From DAOVFN01 sp964484305 (GTDB lineage Archaea; Aenigmatarchaeota; Aenigmatarchaeia; QMZP01): DNA of 7,808 nucleotides. The notes under the pieces were generated by a model. The model ran no database searches. It was given only the letters and a program-made list of their open reading frames with translations, and was not told where the DNA came from. Made by a program: the position numbers and the translations under genes. This document shows, piece after piece, positions 1 through 5,048 of this stretch. The stretch covers positions 1 through 7,808 of the forward strand of contig CAZAEI010000038.1 of assembly GCA_964484305.1 (NCBI GenBank), read 5' to 3'. Numbering within the stretch: the stretch's first letter is position 1; every line of letters begins with the position of its first letter.

Positions 1-795
1 CTAAAAATTTGCAGCCAGACTATAAGGATATCCATCAGCCATCCTGGATTTCTTTAAGCGAGAATCGGCCATCCCTGTATGGGAAACCTTGGCTTTTCTT
101 CCCTTGTAGGGTGCAGCCTCATCAATACCTTCGTATACTCCATCCATGAAATCCCCATTAGAGATTACTGCATTACAATCTTCCCCGAAGTGCCTCCAGA
201 TGTATTTCTGGGCCATTTTTTTACTTCCGGTTCTGCTGCCTTCACGACCTTCTGTGAGGCCTATTGCCCTGCCGTACTGCGTTCCGTGCTCCCTTCCCAG
301 ATTATCAATCTTTATGGATGGATAGGAAGAGCCGGTAGGTTTGGTTCCGAATCTGCTCCTGTTTAAACCTGTATAATCCTCAAGCTGTTCAACAGTCATA
401 CCGGCACCGCCCAATATCGGATATTTGGTGAATGACTCAAAGAACGGATCAATAACATCATGAGCAAAACCGCCTTCATTGGCATCTGCCCATTTTCCGG
501 TTACAGCATATTTGCCTAAACTAAAAAGTCCTTTTGTAATGTGTTTTCCTATCTTCCATACAGTATTTGGTAAAAGAGCCTGTGTAAAATAAGAACCAAT
601 ATCATCAATTGGTACGTCTTTCTCAGTTCCGATATCGAATTTCTCAATGACAGGAACGAGATGGGTAAGACCGCCTTCACCTGCTACACTCAAAGCCCCT
701 ATATCTATTGTCAGAACCCTGCCCGGAACAGTATAGAGTATCGGAGCTGTCTGTGGTGCGAGCAGCCTCTTCATCGGAACTTTCAAATCAGCCAT
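1..795 (-). CDS. Hypothetical protein, third gene of leftward operon (264 aa)
   Basis: I do not recognise this protein. The stop codon TAG is at the very edge of the window. An in-frame GTG lies at 804, but I chose the ATG at 795 because the GTG falls inside the sequence GAGGGGTGA, a strong Shine-Dalgarno that sits 5 bases before this ATG. There is no signal peptide and no clear membrane helix. Residues 26-50 are mildly hydrophobic, residues 75-100 could form a Lys-rich amphipathic helix, and residues 165-190 have glycines spaced every three to five residues (NLGREHG, then YG, IG, EG, EG, TG). The C-terminal 35 residues are basic, with two MAD tripeptides around SRLKKSR. The start lies 1 base after the stop of the upstream gene, so the two are surely co-transcribed. 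The motif [DN]LG-x-[QE]HG-x2-[FY] is shared with that neighbour, which suggests a common fold or paired function. G+C is lower than in the genes beyond 1500. A viral or plasmid structural role is possible but unproven. Confidence 0.8.
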   Translation of the reverse strand: MADLKVPMKRLLAPQTAPILYTVPGRVLTIDIGALSVAGEGGLTHLVPVIEKFDIGTEKDVPIDDIGSYFTQALLPNTVWKIGKHITKGLFSLGKYAVTGKWADANEGGFAHDVIDPFFESFTKYPILGGAGMTVEQLEDYTGLNRSRFGTKPTGSSYPSIKIDNLGREHGTQYGRAIGLTEGREGSRTGSKKMAQKYIWRHFGEDCNAVISNGDFMDGVYEGIDEAAPYKGRKAKVSHTGMADSRLKKSRMADGYPYSLAANF

Positions 796-796
796 A

Positions 797-1312
797 TCAG
801 TCACCCCTCACCGTCGCATAGGCCGGTTTCGGCAGGTTGAATACATCGGCTATGTCTTCCTTTATCTTGAGGTATTTCTCGTTAAAGCCGTATTTCTGAA
901 TGAGCTCCTTGAGATTGGTCATATCTGCAATCTTTTCTGAAAACTTCCTTCCGTGCTGGAGGCCCAGGTCGTGCATTGCAATCTCTGCAAGATGAAGGTC
1001 ATCGCCCTTGTCTGTTGATTCCAGGTTTTCTATCTCCATGTCTTCATGTCCTATTGAACCCCTGTATGCCTGCTCAAAGGTCTCGTGCTTGTAGATTGCA
1101 CCCTGGACAAGGCCCTTGGCATATTTGAGCCATGGTTTTACCTTTGTCTTGTAAACAGTAACAGCATCATCTAGAAGGGGTATGTATTTCTTTCCCGTGA
1201 GGAAGTCTGCCCAGCCTATGTCGCCACTCTTGTTTACAGAGCTCCCCCTGACAAGCTCCACATCGGGGTCTTTAAATAGTTCCCTTTGAACGTCATTGAA
1301 TGTTATTTCCAT
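797..1312 (-). CDS. Hypothetical protein, second gene of leftward operon (171 aa)
   Basis: No family is recognised. The protein is soluble-looking, charged and probably mostly helical, without a signal peptide or membrane segment. The N-terminal part (1-30) is acidic and mixed. Residues 50-75 form a Lys/hydrophobic stretch (VTVYKTKVKPWLKYAKGL). Residues 90-112 are strongly acidic (EDMEIENLE). The stretch DLGLQHGRKF at 115-124 resembles NLGREHGTQY at 165-174 of the downstream protein. The start is ATG at 1312, preceded by GGGGAAGGC, which serves as the ribosome site and begins directly after the stop of the 30-codon ORF. The stop TGA is one base before the next ATG. The tight packing shows a single operon. 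Function is unknown. The shared motif with the next gene hints at two diverged copies or partner subunits. Confidence 0.8.
   Translation of the reverse strand: MEITFNDVQRELFKDPDVELVRGSSVNKSGDIGWADFLTGKKYIPLLDDAVTVYKTKVKPWLKYAKGLVQGAIYKHETFEQAYRGSIGHEDMEIENLESTDKGDDLHLAEIAMHDLGLQHGRKFSEKIADMTNLKELIQKYGFNEKYLKIKEDIADVFNLPKPAYATVRGD
801..809 (-). promoter_or_regulatory. Shine-Dalgarno site of the 264-aa gene
   Basis: Read on the minus strand this is GAGGGGTGA, close to the archaeal consensus GGAGGTGA, and it ends 5 bases before the ATG at 795. It lies inside the last codons of the upstream gene. It decides the start: the in-frame GTG at 804 is part of this site and is therefore unlikely to be the initiator. 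Confidence 0.7.
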
Positions 1313-1321
1313 GCCTTCCCC

Positions 1322-1414
1322 TTAATCGAAATCGAGGTCCCTCTCCTCAGCTATGCCGTAGAGTCCCCCGACTGATTTTCTTAGCCTGCTAAGCATTAAA
1401 TCCCTTTCGTCCAT
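1322..1414 (-). CDS. Small protein, first gene of leftward operon (30 aa)
   Basis: This is a short ORF from ATG at 1414 to TAA at 1322, encoding a charged peptide beginning MDERDLMLSRLRKSVGG and ending in an acidic tail (EERDLDFD). It is probably one helix. The case for it being real is contextual: a G-run (GGGGGG, 4 bases before the ATG) can act as a ribosome site, the ORF starts about 25 bases downstream of the predicted transcription start, and its stop is 9 bases before the ATG of the 171-residue gene. It could alternatively be only a leader peptide or a chance ORF in a leader. No homolog is recognised. Confidence 0.5.
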   Translation of the reverse strand: MDERDLMLSRLRKSVGGLYGIAEERDLDFD

Positions 1415-1433
1415 ATGACCCCCCAAGACTAAT

Positions 1434-1454
1434 TGTCACTTATAGATAGTGACA
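1434..1454. promoter_or_regulatory. Inverted repeat at predicted transcription start (putative operator)
   Basis: The perfect 7-bp arms TGTCACT and AGTGACA are separated by 7 bases. The repeat starts 9 bases downstream of the TATA box and covers the predicted start site of the leftward operon. Archaeal repressors commonly bind here to block polymerase recruitment. The arm-to-arm spacing of 14 bp (centre to centre) places both half-sites on roughly the same or adjacent helix faces. No regulator gene is visible in the window. Confidence 0.5.
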
Positions 1455-1462
1455 TTTAAGGG

Positions 1463-1476
1463 TATTTAAAGCTTTT
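1463..1476 (-). promoter_or_regulatory. Archaeal BRE + TATA box of the leftward operon
   Basis: On the minus strand the sequence AAAAGC (BRE-like) is followed directly by TTTAAATA (TATA box, 1470 to 1463), a classic archaeal core promoter. Its centre near 1466 predicts transcription starting around 1440, which leaves a leader of about 25 bases before the ATG at 1414 that carries a G-rich ribosome site. Confidence 0.7.
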
Positions 1477-1500
1477 GGTGTGCTGCATTATGCTCTTTTG

Positions 1501-1526
1501 GCCTCCAGAAGGGCCTGAAATCAGGC
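1501..1526 (-). terminator. Two small stem-loops at the 3' end of the PAP2 gene
   Basis: Read leftward, GCCTG-ATTT-CAGGC (1526-1513) overlaps the stop codon, and GGCC-CTTCTGGA-GGCC (1516-1501) follows, sharing four bases, so only one can form at a time. A short A-run follows rather than a T-run. This may help end or stabilise the PAP2 transcript before the promoter of the leftward operon, but the lack of a T-run makes it a weak terminator candidate. Confidence 0.25.
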
Positions 1527-2102
1527 AAATATGCCCATTCTTGGCCTGATTCTCCAGACAACCAGGGCAGAGGCCAGGCCGATGAAGGCCCCGGCTGCAA
1601 TGTCAGGGATGGTATGGACGCCCAGGGCCACCCTGGACCAGGCCACCAAGCAGGCCGGGAGATAGAGCAGAAGACCCCTTGGGATGGAGCCCCAGCGCCT
1701 TCTTATGAGGAGGAAGGCCAGGGTTGAGACCGAGAATATGGTGGCTGCGTGGCCACTGGGAAAGGAGTAGTCGTCATCTATGCAGTAGATGTTGCAGTTC
1801 CCTTCCTTCCCGGCTTGGTCATATTGGGGAAGGTCGGGCAATTCGGGGGGTTCAAGGGCATCCCCGCAGGGGGTACAGGGCCTCGGGAGCTGGGTGGTCA
1901 CCTTCACCGCGTGCACGGCCACAAAGGCCAGTATCAGGGTGAACACCAGCAGGACTGTCGCGGCCTTGAAGGCCCTTCTCTCGGGAGAGGGCCTCTGCCA
2001 GGAGGTATGGCGGAGCATGATGTAGGTTAAGACCATGCCAAGTGATATGGATGCCCAGGCCTCTGGAAGCCCGAGCTGCGTTACGGCAAACCAAAGGTCC
2101 AT
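1521..2102 (-). CDS. PAP2-superfamily membrane phosphatase (193 aa)
   Basis: This is an acid phosphatase of the PAP2 type that probably removes phosphate from a lipid phosphate or pyrophosphate on the outer face of the membrane. All three family signatures are present: K67-x6-R74-P75, P115-S116-G117-H118 and S156-R157-x5-H163-x3-D167. H163 is the expected nucleophile and H118 the acid/base. Several hydrophobic helices (about 17-30, 48-66, 120-133, 143-158, 168-185) match the usual polytopic fold. The loop between signatures 1 and 2 holds four cysteines (C76, C79, C103, C107), which is unusual. The frame can be extended to a TTG at 2138, but that region overlaps a TATA-like element. The ATG at 2102 is about 26 bases from that element, has no ribosome site and fits a leaderless mRNA. 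Family assignment is firm; the substrate (dolichyl/polyprenyl pyrophosphate, phosphatidate-like lipid or other) cannot be read from the sequence. Confidence 0.9.
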   Translation of the reverse strand: MDLWFAVTQLGLPEAWASISLGMVLTYIMLRHTSWQRPSPERRAFKAATVLLVFTLILAFVAVHAVKVTTQLPRPCTPCGDALEPPELPDLPQYDQAGKEGNCNIYCIDDDYSFPSGHAATIFSVSTLAFLLIRRRWGSIPRGLLLYLPACLVAWSRVALGVHTIPDIAAGAFIGLASALVVWRIRPRMGIFA

Positions 2103-2123
2103 GTATAGATTATTGGGCGGAAT

Positions 2124-2133
2124 AATATATATT
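2124..2133. promoter_or_regulatory. Symmetric TATA element between divergent genes
   Basis: AATATATATT is a perfect 10-bp palindrome lying in the 59-base gap between the PAP2 gene and the pilin-like gene. Its centre is 26 bases from the PAP2 ATG at 2102 (leftward) and predicts a rightward start near 2155, just before the ATG at 2162. A single element may serve both directions. TTAAGATTTAA at 2141-2151 is an alternative rightward box, with a start near 2172 that would favour the internal ATG at 2210. Confidence 0.5.
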
Positions 2134-2161
2134 CTCAAGATTAAGATTTAACCAAGAGTGT

Positions 2162-2875
2162 ATGCTGTCCCGAAGGGGCAGATTCGTCACCAATAGGAAG
2201 GCGAAGGGTATGAACGTTGATTGGGCCGTGGCAATCGGGGTTTTCGTTGTCTTTGTAGGCTGGTCCCTTGTTTACTATACCGGATTCTTTGCAGGGGGTG
2301 TGGATATCTCCCAAGGCCTGGATTCCCTGTCAGAGAGGGTGGTGGAATCCCTGGAGGTGGCAGAGTATTCCATGCCTGTCAGGTACGACAGCCCCGGAGG
2401 AGGGCCTGGTGTTCTCTATGCAGAGCTGCTCCTGCCCGGAGTGGAGGAGGGCCAGCTCAGGGTCCTGGATGGCGGAGGGTGGCTCGAGTGCATGCTCTCG
2501 GGTGACAGGCTCTACTGGGAGGCCGGACTGGAGTCGGGTGATAATGATTTTGAGATAGTCTATTCGGACTTGGATATAGGCGGCTGCTCAGGGAGCTTTG
2601 AGACCTCGGGCGCGAACCAGACATTTCCTCTTTCGGCTGTAAAGAGCATGAAGCTCTCACAGGCCAGGCTCCTTGAGATGCAGGCAACCATCTATCAGGA
2701 TTTCAGGGAGTCCCTGGGTACAGGGGACGGCATAAGGCTCGAGTGGAGCGGGGCCATCCAGGGAAGCTATGGCCCGGAGGCCCCGGGGAACAGGGATGTC
2801 TTTGTAAGGGAACTCTCAAGGCCCCTTCTGGAGCTGTCCGGGACGGTTGACATGAGGGTCCTTGCCTGGGAATAG
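2162..2875 (+). CDS. Pilin-like membrane-anchored extracytoplasmic protein (237 aa)
   Basis: The N terminus is a basic stretch (MLSRRGRFVTNRKAKG, residues 1-16) followed by MNVDWAVAIGVFVVFVGWSLVYY, a hydrophobic helix (about 20-42). A basic leader ending in Gly before a long hydrophobic helix resembles archaeal type IV prepilin (class III) signals, with possible cleavage after G16. The remaining roughly 190 residues are mostly polar, beta-prone and acidic, with two cysteines (in WLECML and GGCSG) that could pair, and would lie outside the cell. An alternative start is the ATG at 2210, preceded by GGAAGG 8 bases upstream, giving 221 residues with the helix at the very N terminus. I kept 2162 because it supplies the basic leader. 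The gene is followed after 42 bases by a secreted protein on the same strand. Pilin, pseudopilin or simply an anchored surface protein are all possible; no specific family is recognised. Confidence 0.75.
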   Translation: MLSRRGRFVTNRKAKGMNVDWAVAIGVFVVFVGWSLVYYTGFFAGGVDISQGLDSLSERVVESLEVAEYSMPVRYDSPGGGPGVLYAELLLPGVEEGQLRVLDGGGWLECMLSGDRLYWEAGLESGDNDFEIVYSDLDIGGCSGSFETSGANQTFPLSAVKSMKLSQARLLEMQATIYQDFRESLGTGDGIRLEWSGAIQGSYGPEAPGNRDVFVRELSRPLLELSGTVDMRVLAWE

Positions 2876-2888
2876 CCCTGCAGGGGGC

Positions 2889-2896
2889 TATAAATA
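2889..2896 (+). promoter_or_regulatory. TATA box of the small secreted protein gene
   Basis: TATAAATA lies directly after the stop of the upstream gene. Its centre is about 26 bases before the ATG at 2918, so transcription is expected to start at or next to the start codon (leaderless). The ATG is preceded by TCTATAC, the same seven bases that precede the PAP2 ATG. Confidence 0.6.
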
Positions 2897-2917
2897 TCAG
2901 GAAGGTAAATTCTATAC

Positions 2918-3442
2918 ATGCTGAAGGTGTCATGTCTGGGTCTTCTGGCTGTGATGGCTCTGATGGCTGTTACGCAGGGTGTTGCTGCGCAGTCGAACCT
3001 TGTCCTGGAGCTCAGGATTAACAACACAGACCACACGGTCTATGATTCCCCGGAGCATTCCTTCATAGCATCATACCTGGCCGGCCTGCTCGTGGGGCTT
3101 GCGGCAGGGAGCGGCAGCACCCTCGAAGGGAGCGGCACCGGCTACCACATGATTGGGTTTGAGCAGGGTCTGGGCGAGCCGGTTTTCCTGGCATTCAGCC
3201 AGGGCGGCTGGCAGGTTATTGATGAGAGGATGGGTGACATTGAAGGAGGGGATTTTCTTGACCATGTCTCACCCAGCTTTGCCTTCGGTCTGGGGACCTG
3301 GCACCCCCTCAAGGTCGCCCTGGGCTACTCCGGGATAGACATCGAGGGCGGCCTTGCTGTAAGCAAGGGTATTTATAAGCTGGTTATCGGAAATAAGGGA
3401 CAAAGCAGCGGAAGGCCGCTGGTGGAGGTAAGGAACATATAG
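2918..3442 (+). CDS. Secreted protein of unknown function (174 aa)
   Basis: A typical Sec signal peptide is visible: K3, a hydrophobic core at about 6-19 and a likely cleavage site VAA|QS after residue 24. The mature part of about 150 residues has no cysteine and one N-glycosylation sequon (in INNTDHT). It has a short hydrophobic, small-residue stretch (IASYLAGLLVGLAAGSG, about 50-66), then beta-prone Gly-rich sequence and a C-terminal strand (PLVEVRNI). No family is recognised. The TATA box 26 bases upstream indicates that the gene has its own leaderless transcript, although it lies only 42 bases from the pilin-like gene. A GGAAGGT at 2900-2906 would be upstream of that start site and is too far from the ATG (11 bases) to be a convincing ribosome site. 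A role at the cell surface or in the envelope is inferred from the signal peptide only. Confidence 0.8.
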   Translation: MLKVSCLGLLAVMALMAVTQGVAAQSNLVLELRINNTDHTVYDSPEHSFIASYLAGLLVGLAAGSGSTLEGSGTGYHMIGFEQGLGEPVFLAFSQGGWQVIDERMGDIEGGDFLDHVSPSFAFGLGTWHPLKVALGYSGIDIEGGLAVSKGIYKLVIGNKGQSSGRPLVEVRNI

Positions 3443-3481
3443 CTTGGATGGTGATAGGCCGTTGCTGGTCTCAAGGAGACT

Positions 3482-3490
3482 GGAGGGTGA
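3482..3490 (+). promoter_or_regulatory. Shine-Dalgarno of the reductase gene
   Basis: GGAGGGTGA is nearly the full archaeal anti-SD match. It is followed by ATGATG at 3492 and 3495. The spacing to 3495 is 4 bases and to 3492 only 1, so 3495 is the better start. The in-frame ATG at 3444 has no such site. Confidence 0.7.
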
Positions 3491-3494
3491 TATG

Positions 3495-4403
3495 ATGTAT
3501 GATGTCGTGATTATCGGTTCTGGGCCTGCGGGGTGCACAGCAGGGATATTCTCGGTGAGGAGGAACCTGAAGACACTTGTCCTCTCTGACCCAATGAGTC
3601 TGTCCATGGTTGAGGAGGCCACCGTTATCGAAGACTGGCCAGGGGAGTTCGGTATAGCGGGCATGGAGCTTGCAAAGAGGTTCAGGGAGCATGCCGGAAA
3701 GCTCGGGGTTGAGTTCAGGGAGGACAAGGTCACCGACCTCGAGGAGAAGGGAGTCTGCTTTGTGGTTAAGACCCAGAAGGGCAGCTGTCAGGGAAAGACC
3801 CTCATATTCACAACAGGCTCAAGGCACAGGAAGGGCCTTGTCAAGGGCGAGGACGAGTTCGCGGGTAAGGGGGTTTCCTACTGCGCATCGTGCGATGCGC
3901 CGCTCTTCAGGGGGAAGAAGACGCTTGTCCTGGGTGGAGGTGACTCAGCTGCCATGTACGCGCTCCTTCTCAAGCAGATTGGCGCCGAGGTTTCAATCGT
4001 GCACAGGAGGGACGAGCTCAGGGCCGCAGAGGCCTGGCAGAAGAAGCTTTTCAGGGAGAAGATTAAGGTATTCTGGGACACCGTATGCCTGGAGATAAAG
4101 GGTGATAAGTTTGTCAGGTCCGTGGTCCTCATGGACAGGAAGACCCAGAAGAGGCAGGAGTTAAAGGTGGACGGGGTCTTCGTGGCCTTCGGTGAGGTCC
4201 CGACATCGGAGCTGGCCAGGAAGGCCGGATTGAAGCTGGACGAGCGCGGATATATCGTGGTTGACAAGTTCCAGAAGACCAACATCCCCTGTGTTTTTGC
4301 GGCCGGGGACTGCTGCAACAACCCCTCAAAGAAGATAGTCACCGCGGCGGCGGACGGGGCGATAGCCGCGGAGTCTGCCTACAATCACATAAAGGGACAG
4401 TAG
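3495..4403 (+). CDS. trxB: Thioredoxin reductase-like FAD/NAD(P)H flavoprotein (302 aa)
   Basis: This is a low-molecular-weight pyridine nucleotide-disulfide oxidoreductase that transfers electrons from NADPH through FAD to a redox-active cysteine pair and on to thioredoxin or a similar protein in the cytoplasm. Residues visible are the FAD-binding GSGPAG (8-13), the redox motif C130-A-S-C133 followed by D134, the NAD(P)H-binding GGGDSA (147-152), the H170-R-R pair with R176 typical of NADPH preference, and the second FAD motif A270-G-D272-C followed by AAADGAIAA. The length matches bacterial and archaeal TrxB (about 300-320). The usual Gln after the AGD motif is replaced by Lys/Ile (SKKIVTAA). 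The start 3495 is set by a strong Shine-Dalgarno; 3492 is also possible. The gene lies 52 bases after the secreted-protein gene, with a TATA-like TTTATAAG (3372-3379) inside that gene's 3' end as a possible own promoter. No thioredoxin gene is visible nearby, so the partner is unknown. Confidence 0.93.
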   Translation: MYDVVIIGSGPAGCTAGIFSVRRNLKTLVLSDPMSLSMVEEATVIEDWPGEFGIAGMELAKRFREHAGKLGVEFREDKVTDLEEKGVCFVVKTQKGSCQGKTLIFTTGSRHRKGLVKGEDEFAGKGVSYCASCDAPLFRGKKTLVLGGGDSAAMYALLLKQIGAEVSIVHRRDELRAAEAWQKKLFREKIKVFWDTVCLEIKGDKFVRSVVLMDRKTQKRQELKVDGVFVAFGEVPTSELARKAGLKLDERGYIVVDKFQKTNIPCVFAAGDCCNNPSKKIVTAAADGAIAAESAYNHIKGQ

Positions 4404-4411
4404 ACTTTGGG

Positions 4412-4440
4412 AGATAGGCCCTTGAGGTTTAGCCTATTTT
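4412..4440 (+). terminator. Hairpin plus T-run after the reductase gene
   Basis: ATAGGC (4414-4419) pairs with GCCTAT (4432-4437) across a 12-base loop, with G-T and A-T pairs extending the stem outward, and TTTT closes it at 4437-4440. It lies just after the reductase stop and overlaps the last codons of the convergent VTT/DedA gene. Only the rightward reading has the T-run, so it would serve the reductase transcript. Confidence 0.45.
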
Positions 4441-4938
4441 AAAGATGCCCAGGAGCCAGCCTATGCTGTAGTAGCCTGCCCAGGCCAGGGCCAGACCTGC
4501 TATTATCTTGCCTGCAATGGTGGCCAGAAGGAATTTCCTGAAGGGATAGTTTACCGCTCCTGACAGCATTCCCACGACGTCGTGGGGTAGGGGGGTGGCT
4601 GCAAACAGGATAATGATAAGGAAGTCTCCGTGCTGCTCCATCCAGTCCCTGGTCCTGGTGAGCCACCTGCCGTATTTCTTCTCGATAACCTCCCTGCCTC
4701 CCATTCCCAGGCCATAGCCTGTGACCTCGCCGATGGCGGAGCCGATGCCTGCGACAATCCCGACCAGCCAGGGATTGAAGCCGGGGGTTCCGCCGAGGAT
4801 GAAGTTTATGGCAAAGGCCGGAGCAGGGAAGATTATGGTTGCCGAGCTTATGACCTCCACGATAAAGAGGCCGAGGTAGCCCCATACAGGGATAAATTCT
4901 GTAAGTGCCCACTGAACGAATGCTGACATCGGGTCCAC
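4429..4938 (-). CDS. VTT-domain (DedA/SNARE-associated family) membrane protein (169 aa)
   Basis: This is a polytopic membrane protein with the VTT (SNARE-associated, DedA/YqaA-like) domain. Visible marks are the re-entrant segment E28-V-ISSATIIFPAPA with its family acidic residue and P-x-P, the GSAIGEVTGYGLGMGGRE segment (about 66-83), and the C-terminal signature ATPLPHD…GMLSGAVNYPFRKFLLATIAGK with the conserved Arg. Two more hydrophobic helices end the protein. At 169 residues it is nearer the short YqaA-like members than the about 200-220 residue DedA proteins. Bacterial DedA members such as UptA carry undecaprenyl phosphate across the membrane; whether this one moves a polyprenyl or other lipid is inference. 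The start is GTG at 4938, with GGTG 5 bases before it; ATG at 4929 (166 residues) is an equal alternative. It converges on the reductase gene and diverges from the large surface-protein gene. Confidence 0.87.
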   Translation of the reverse strand: MDPMSAFVQWALTEFIPVWGYLGLFIVEVISSATIIFPAPAFAINFILGGTPGFNPWLVGIVAGIGSAIGEVTGYGLGMGGREVIEKKYGRWLTRTRDWMEQHGDFLIIILFAATPLPHDVVGMLSGAVNYPFRKFLLATIAGKIIAGLALAWAGYYSIGWLLGIFKIG

Positions 4939-4985
4939 AGAAACACCGCTTTCCGAGAACTATCTTTATTGTTTACCATCCCCTG

Positions 4986-4993
4986 GATAAATA
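4986..4993 (-). promoter_or_regulatory. TATA-like box for the VTT/DedA gene
   Basis: Read leftward this is TATTTATC, with its centre near 4990, predicting a start near 4964 and a leader of 26-35 bases. ACAATAAAG nearer the gene (about 4965-4973) is an alternative that would give an almost leaderless mRNA. The choice is uncertain. Confidence 0.35.
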
Positions 4994-5018
4994 TCTATGC
5001 CATGTAAAGGCAGGTTGA

Positions 5019-5026
5019 TTAATTAA
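5019..5026 (+). promoter_or_regulatory. TATA-like box of the large surface-protein gene
   Basis: TTAATTAA lies with its centre about 26 bases before the ATG at 5049, and there is no ribosome site between them, so a leaderless mRNA is expected. TTGA (5015-5018) and TCAA (5028-5031) flank it as short inverted arms. A second A/T-rich stretch, AAATATAA at 5038-5045, is too close to the ATG to act as the box. Confidence 0.45.
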
Positions 5027-5048
5027 GTCAACTAGCCAAATATAATCA

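Noticed and set aside
79..366. Rightward ORF of 95 codons opposite the 264-aa gene
   Set aside because: It is antisense to a gene with a strong ribosome site and operon context, with low-complexity composition unlike the other proteins.
1724..2030. Several rightward ORFs opposite the PAP2 gene
   Set aside because: They are shadows of the PAP2 frame, whose three signatures make the minus strand certain.
2137..2148. Tandem AAGATT AAGATT in the divergent promoter region
   Set aside because: Two copies of a 6-base A/T-rich word are expected by chance in such sequence.
2874..2889. Stem AGCCC/GGGCT around the palindrome CCCTGCAGGG after the pilin-like gene, as a terminator
   Set aside because: There is no T-run after it and it abuts the TATA box of the next gene, so I cannot support a terminator call.
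3269..3733. Leftward 154-codon ORF spanning the end of the secreted-protein gene and the start of the reductase gene
   Set aside because: It overlaps two rightward genes, one with unmistakable FAD motifs, and has a Ser/Pro-rich shadow-like composition.
4439..4912. Leftward 157-codon ORF in another frame of the VTT/DedA gene
   Set aside because: Its translation is Arg/His/Gly-rich without hydrophobic helices; the VTT frame has the family motifs.
5015..5031. TTGA…TCAA arms around TTAATTAA as an operator
   Set aside because: The arms are only 4 bp and their centre is off by half a base from the core palindrome; too weak to call.
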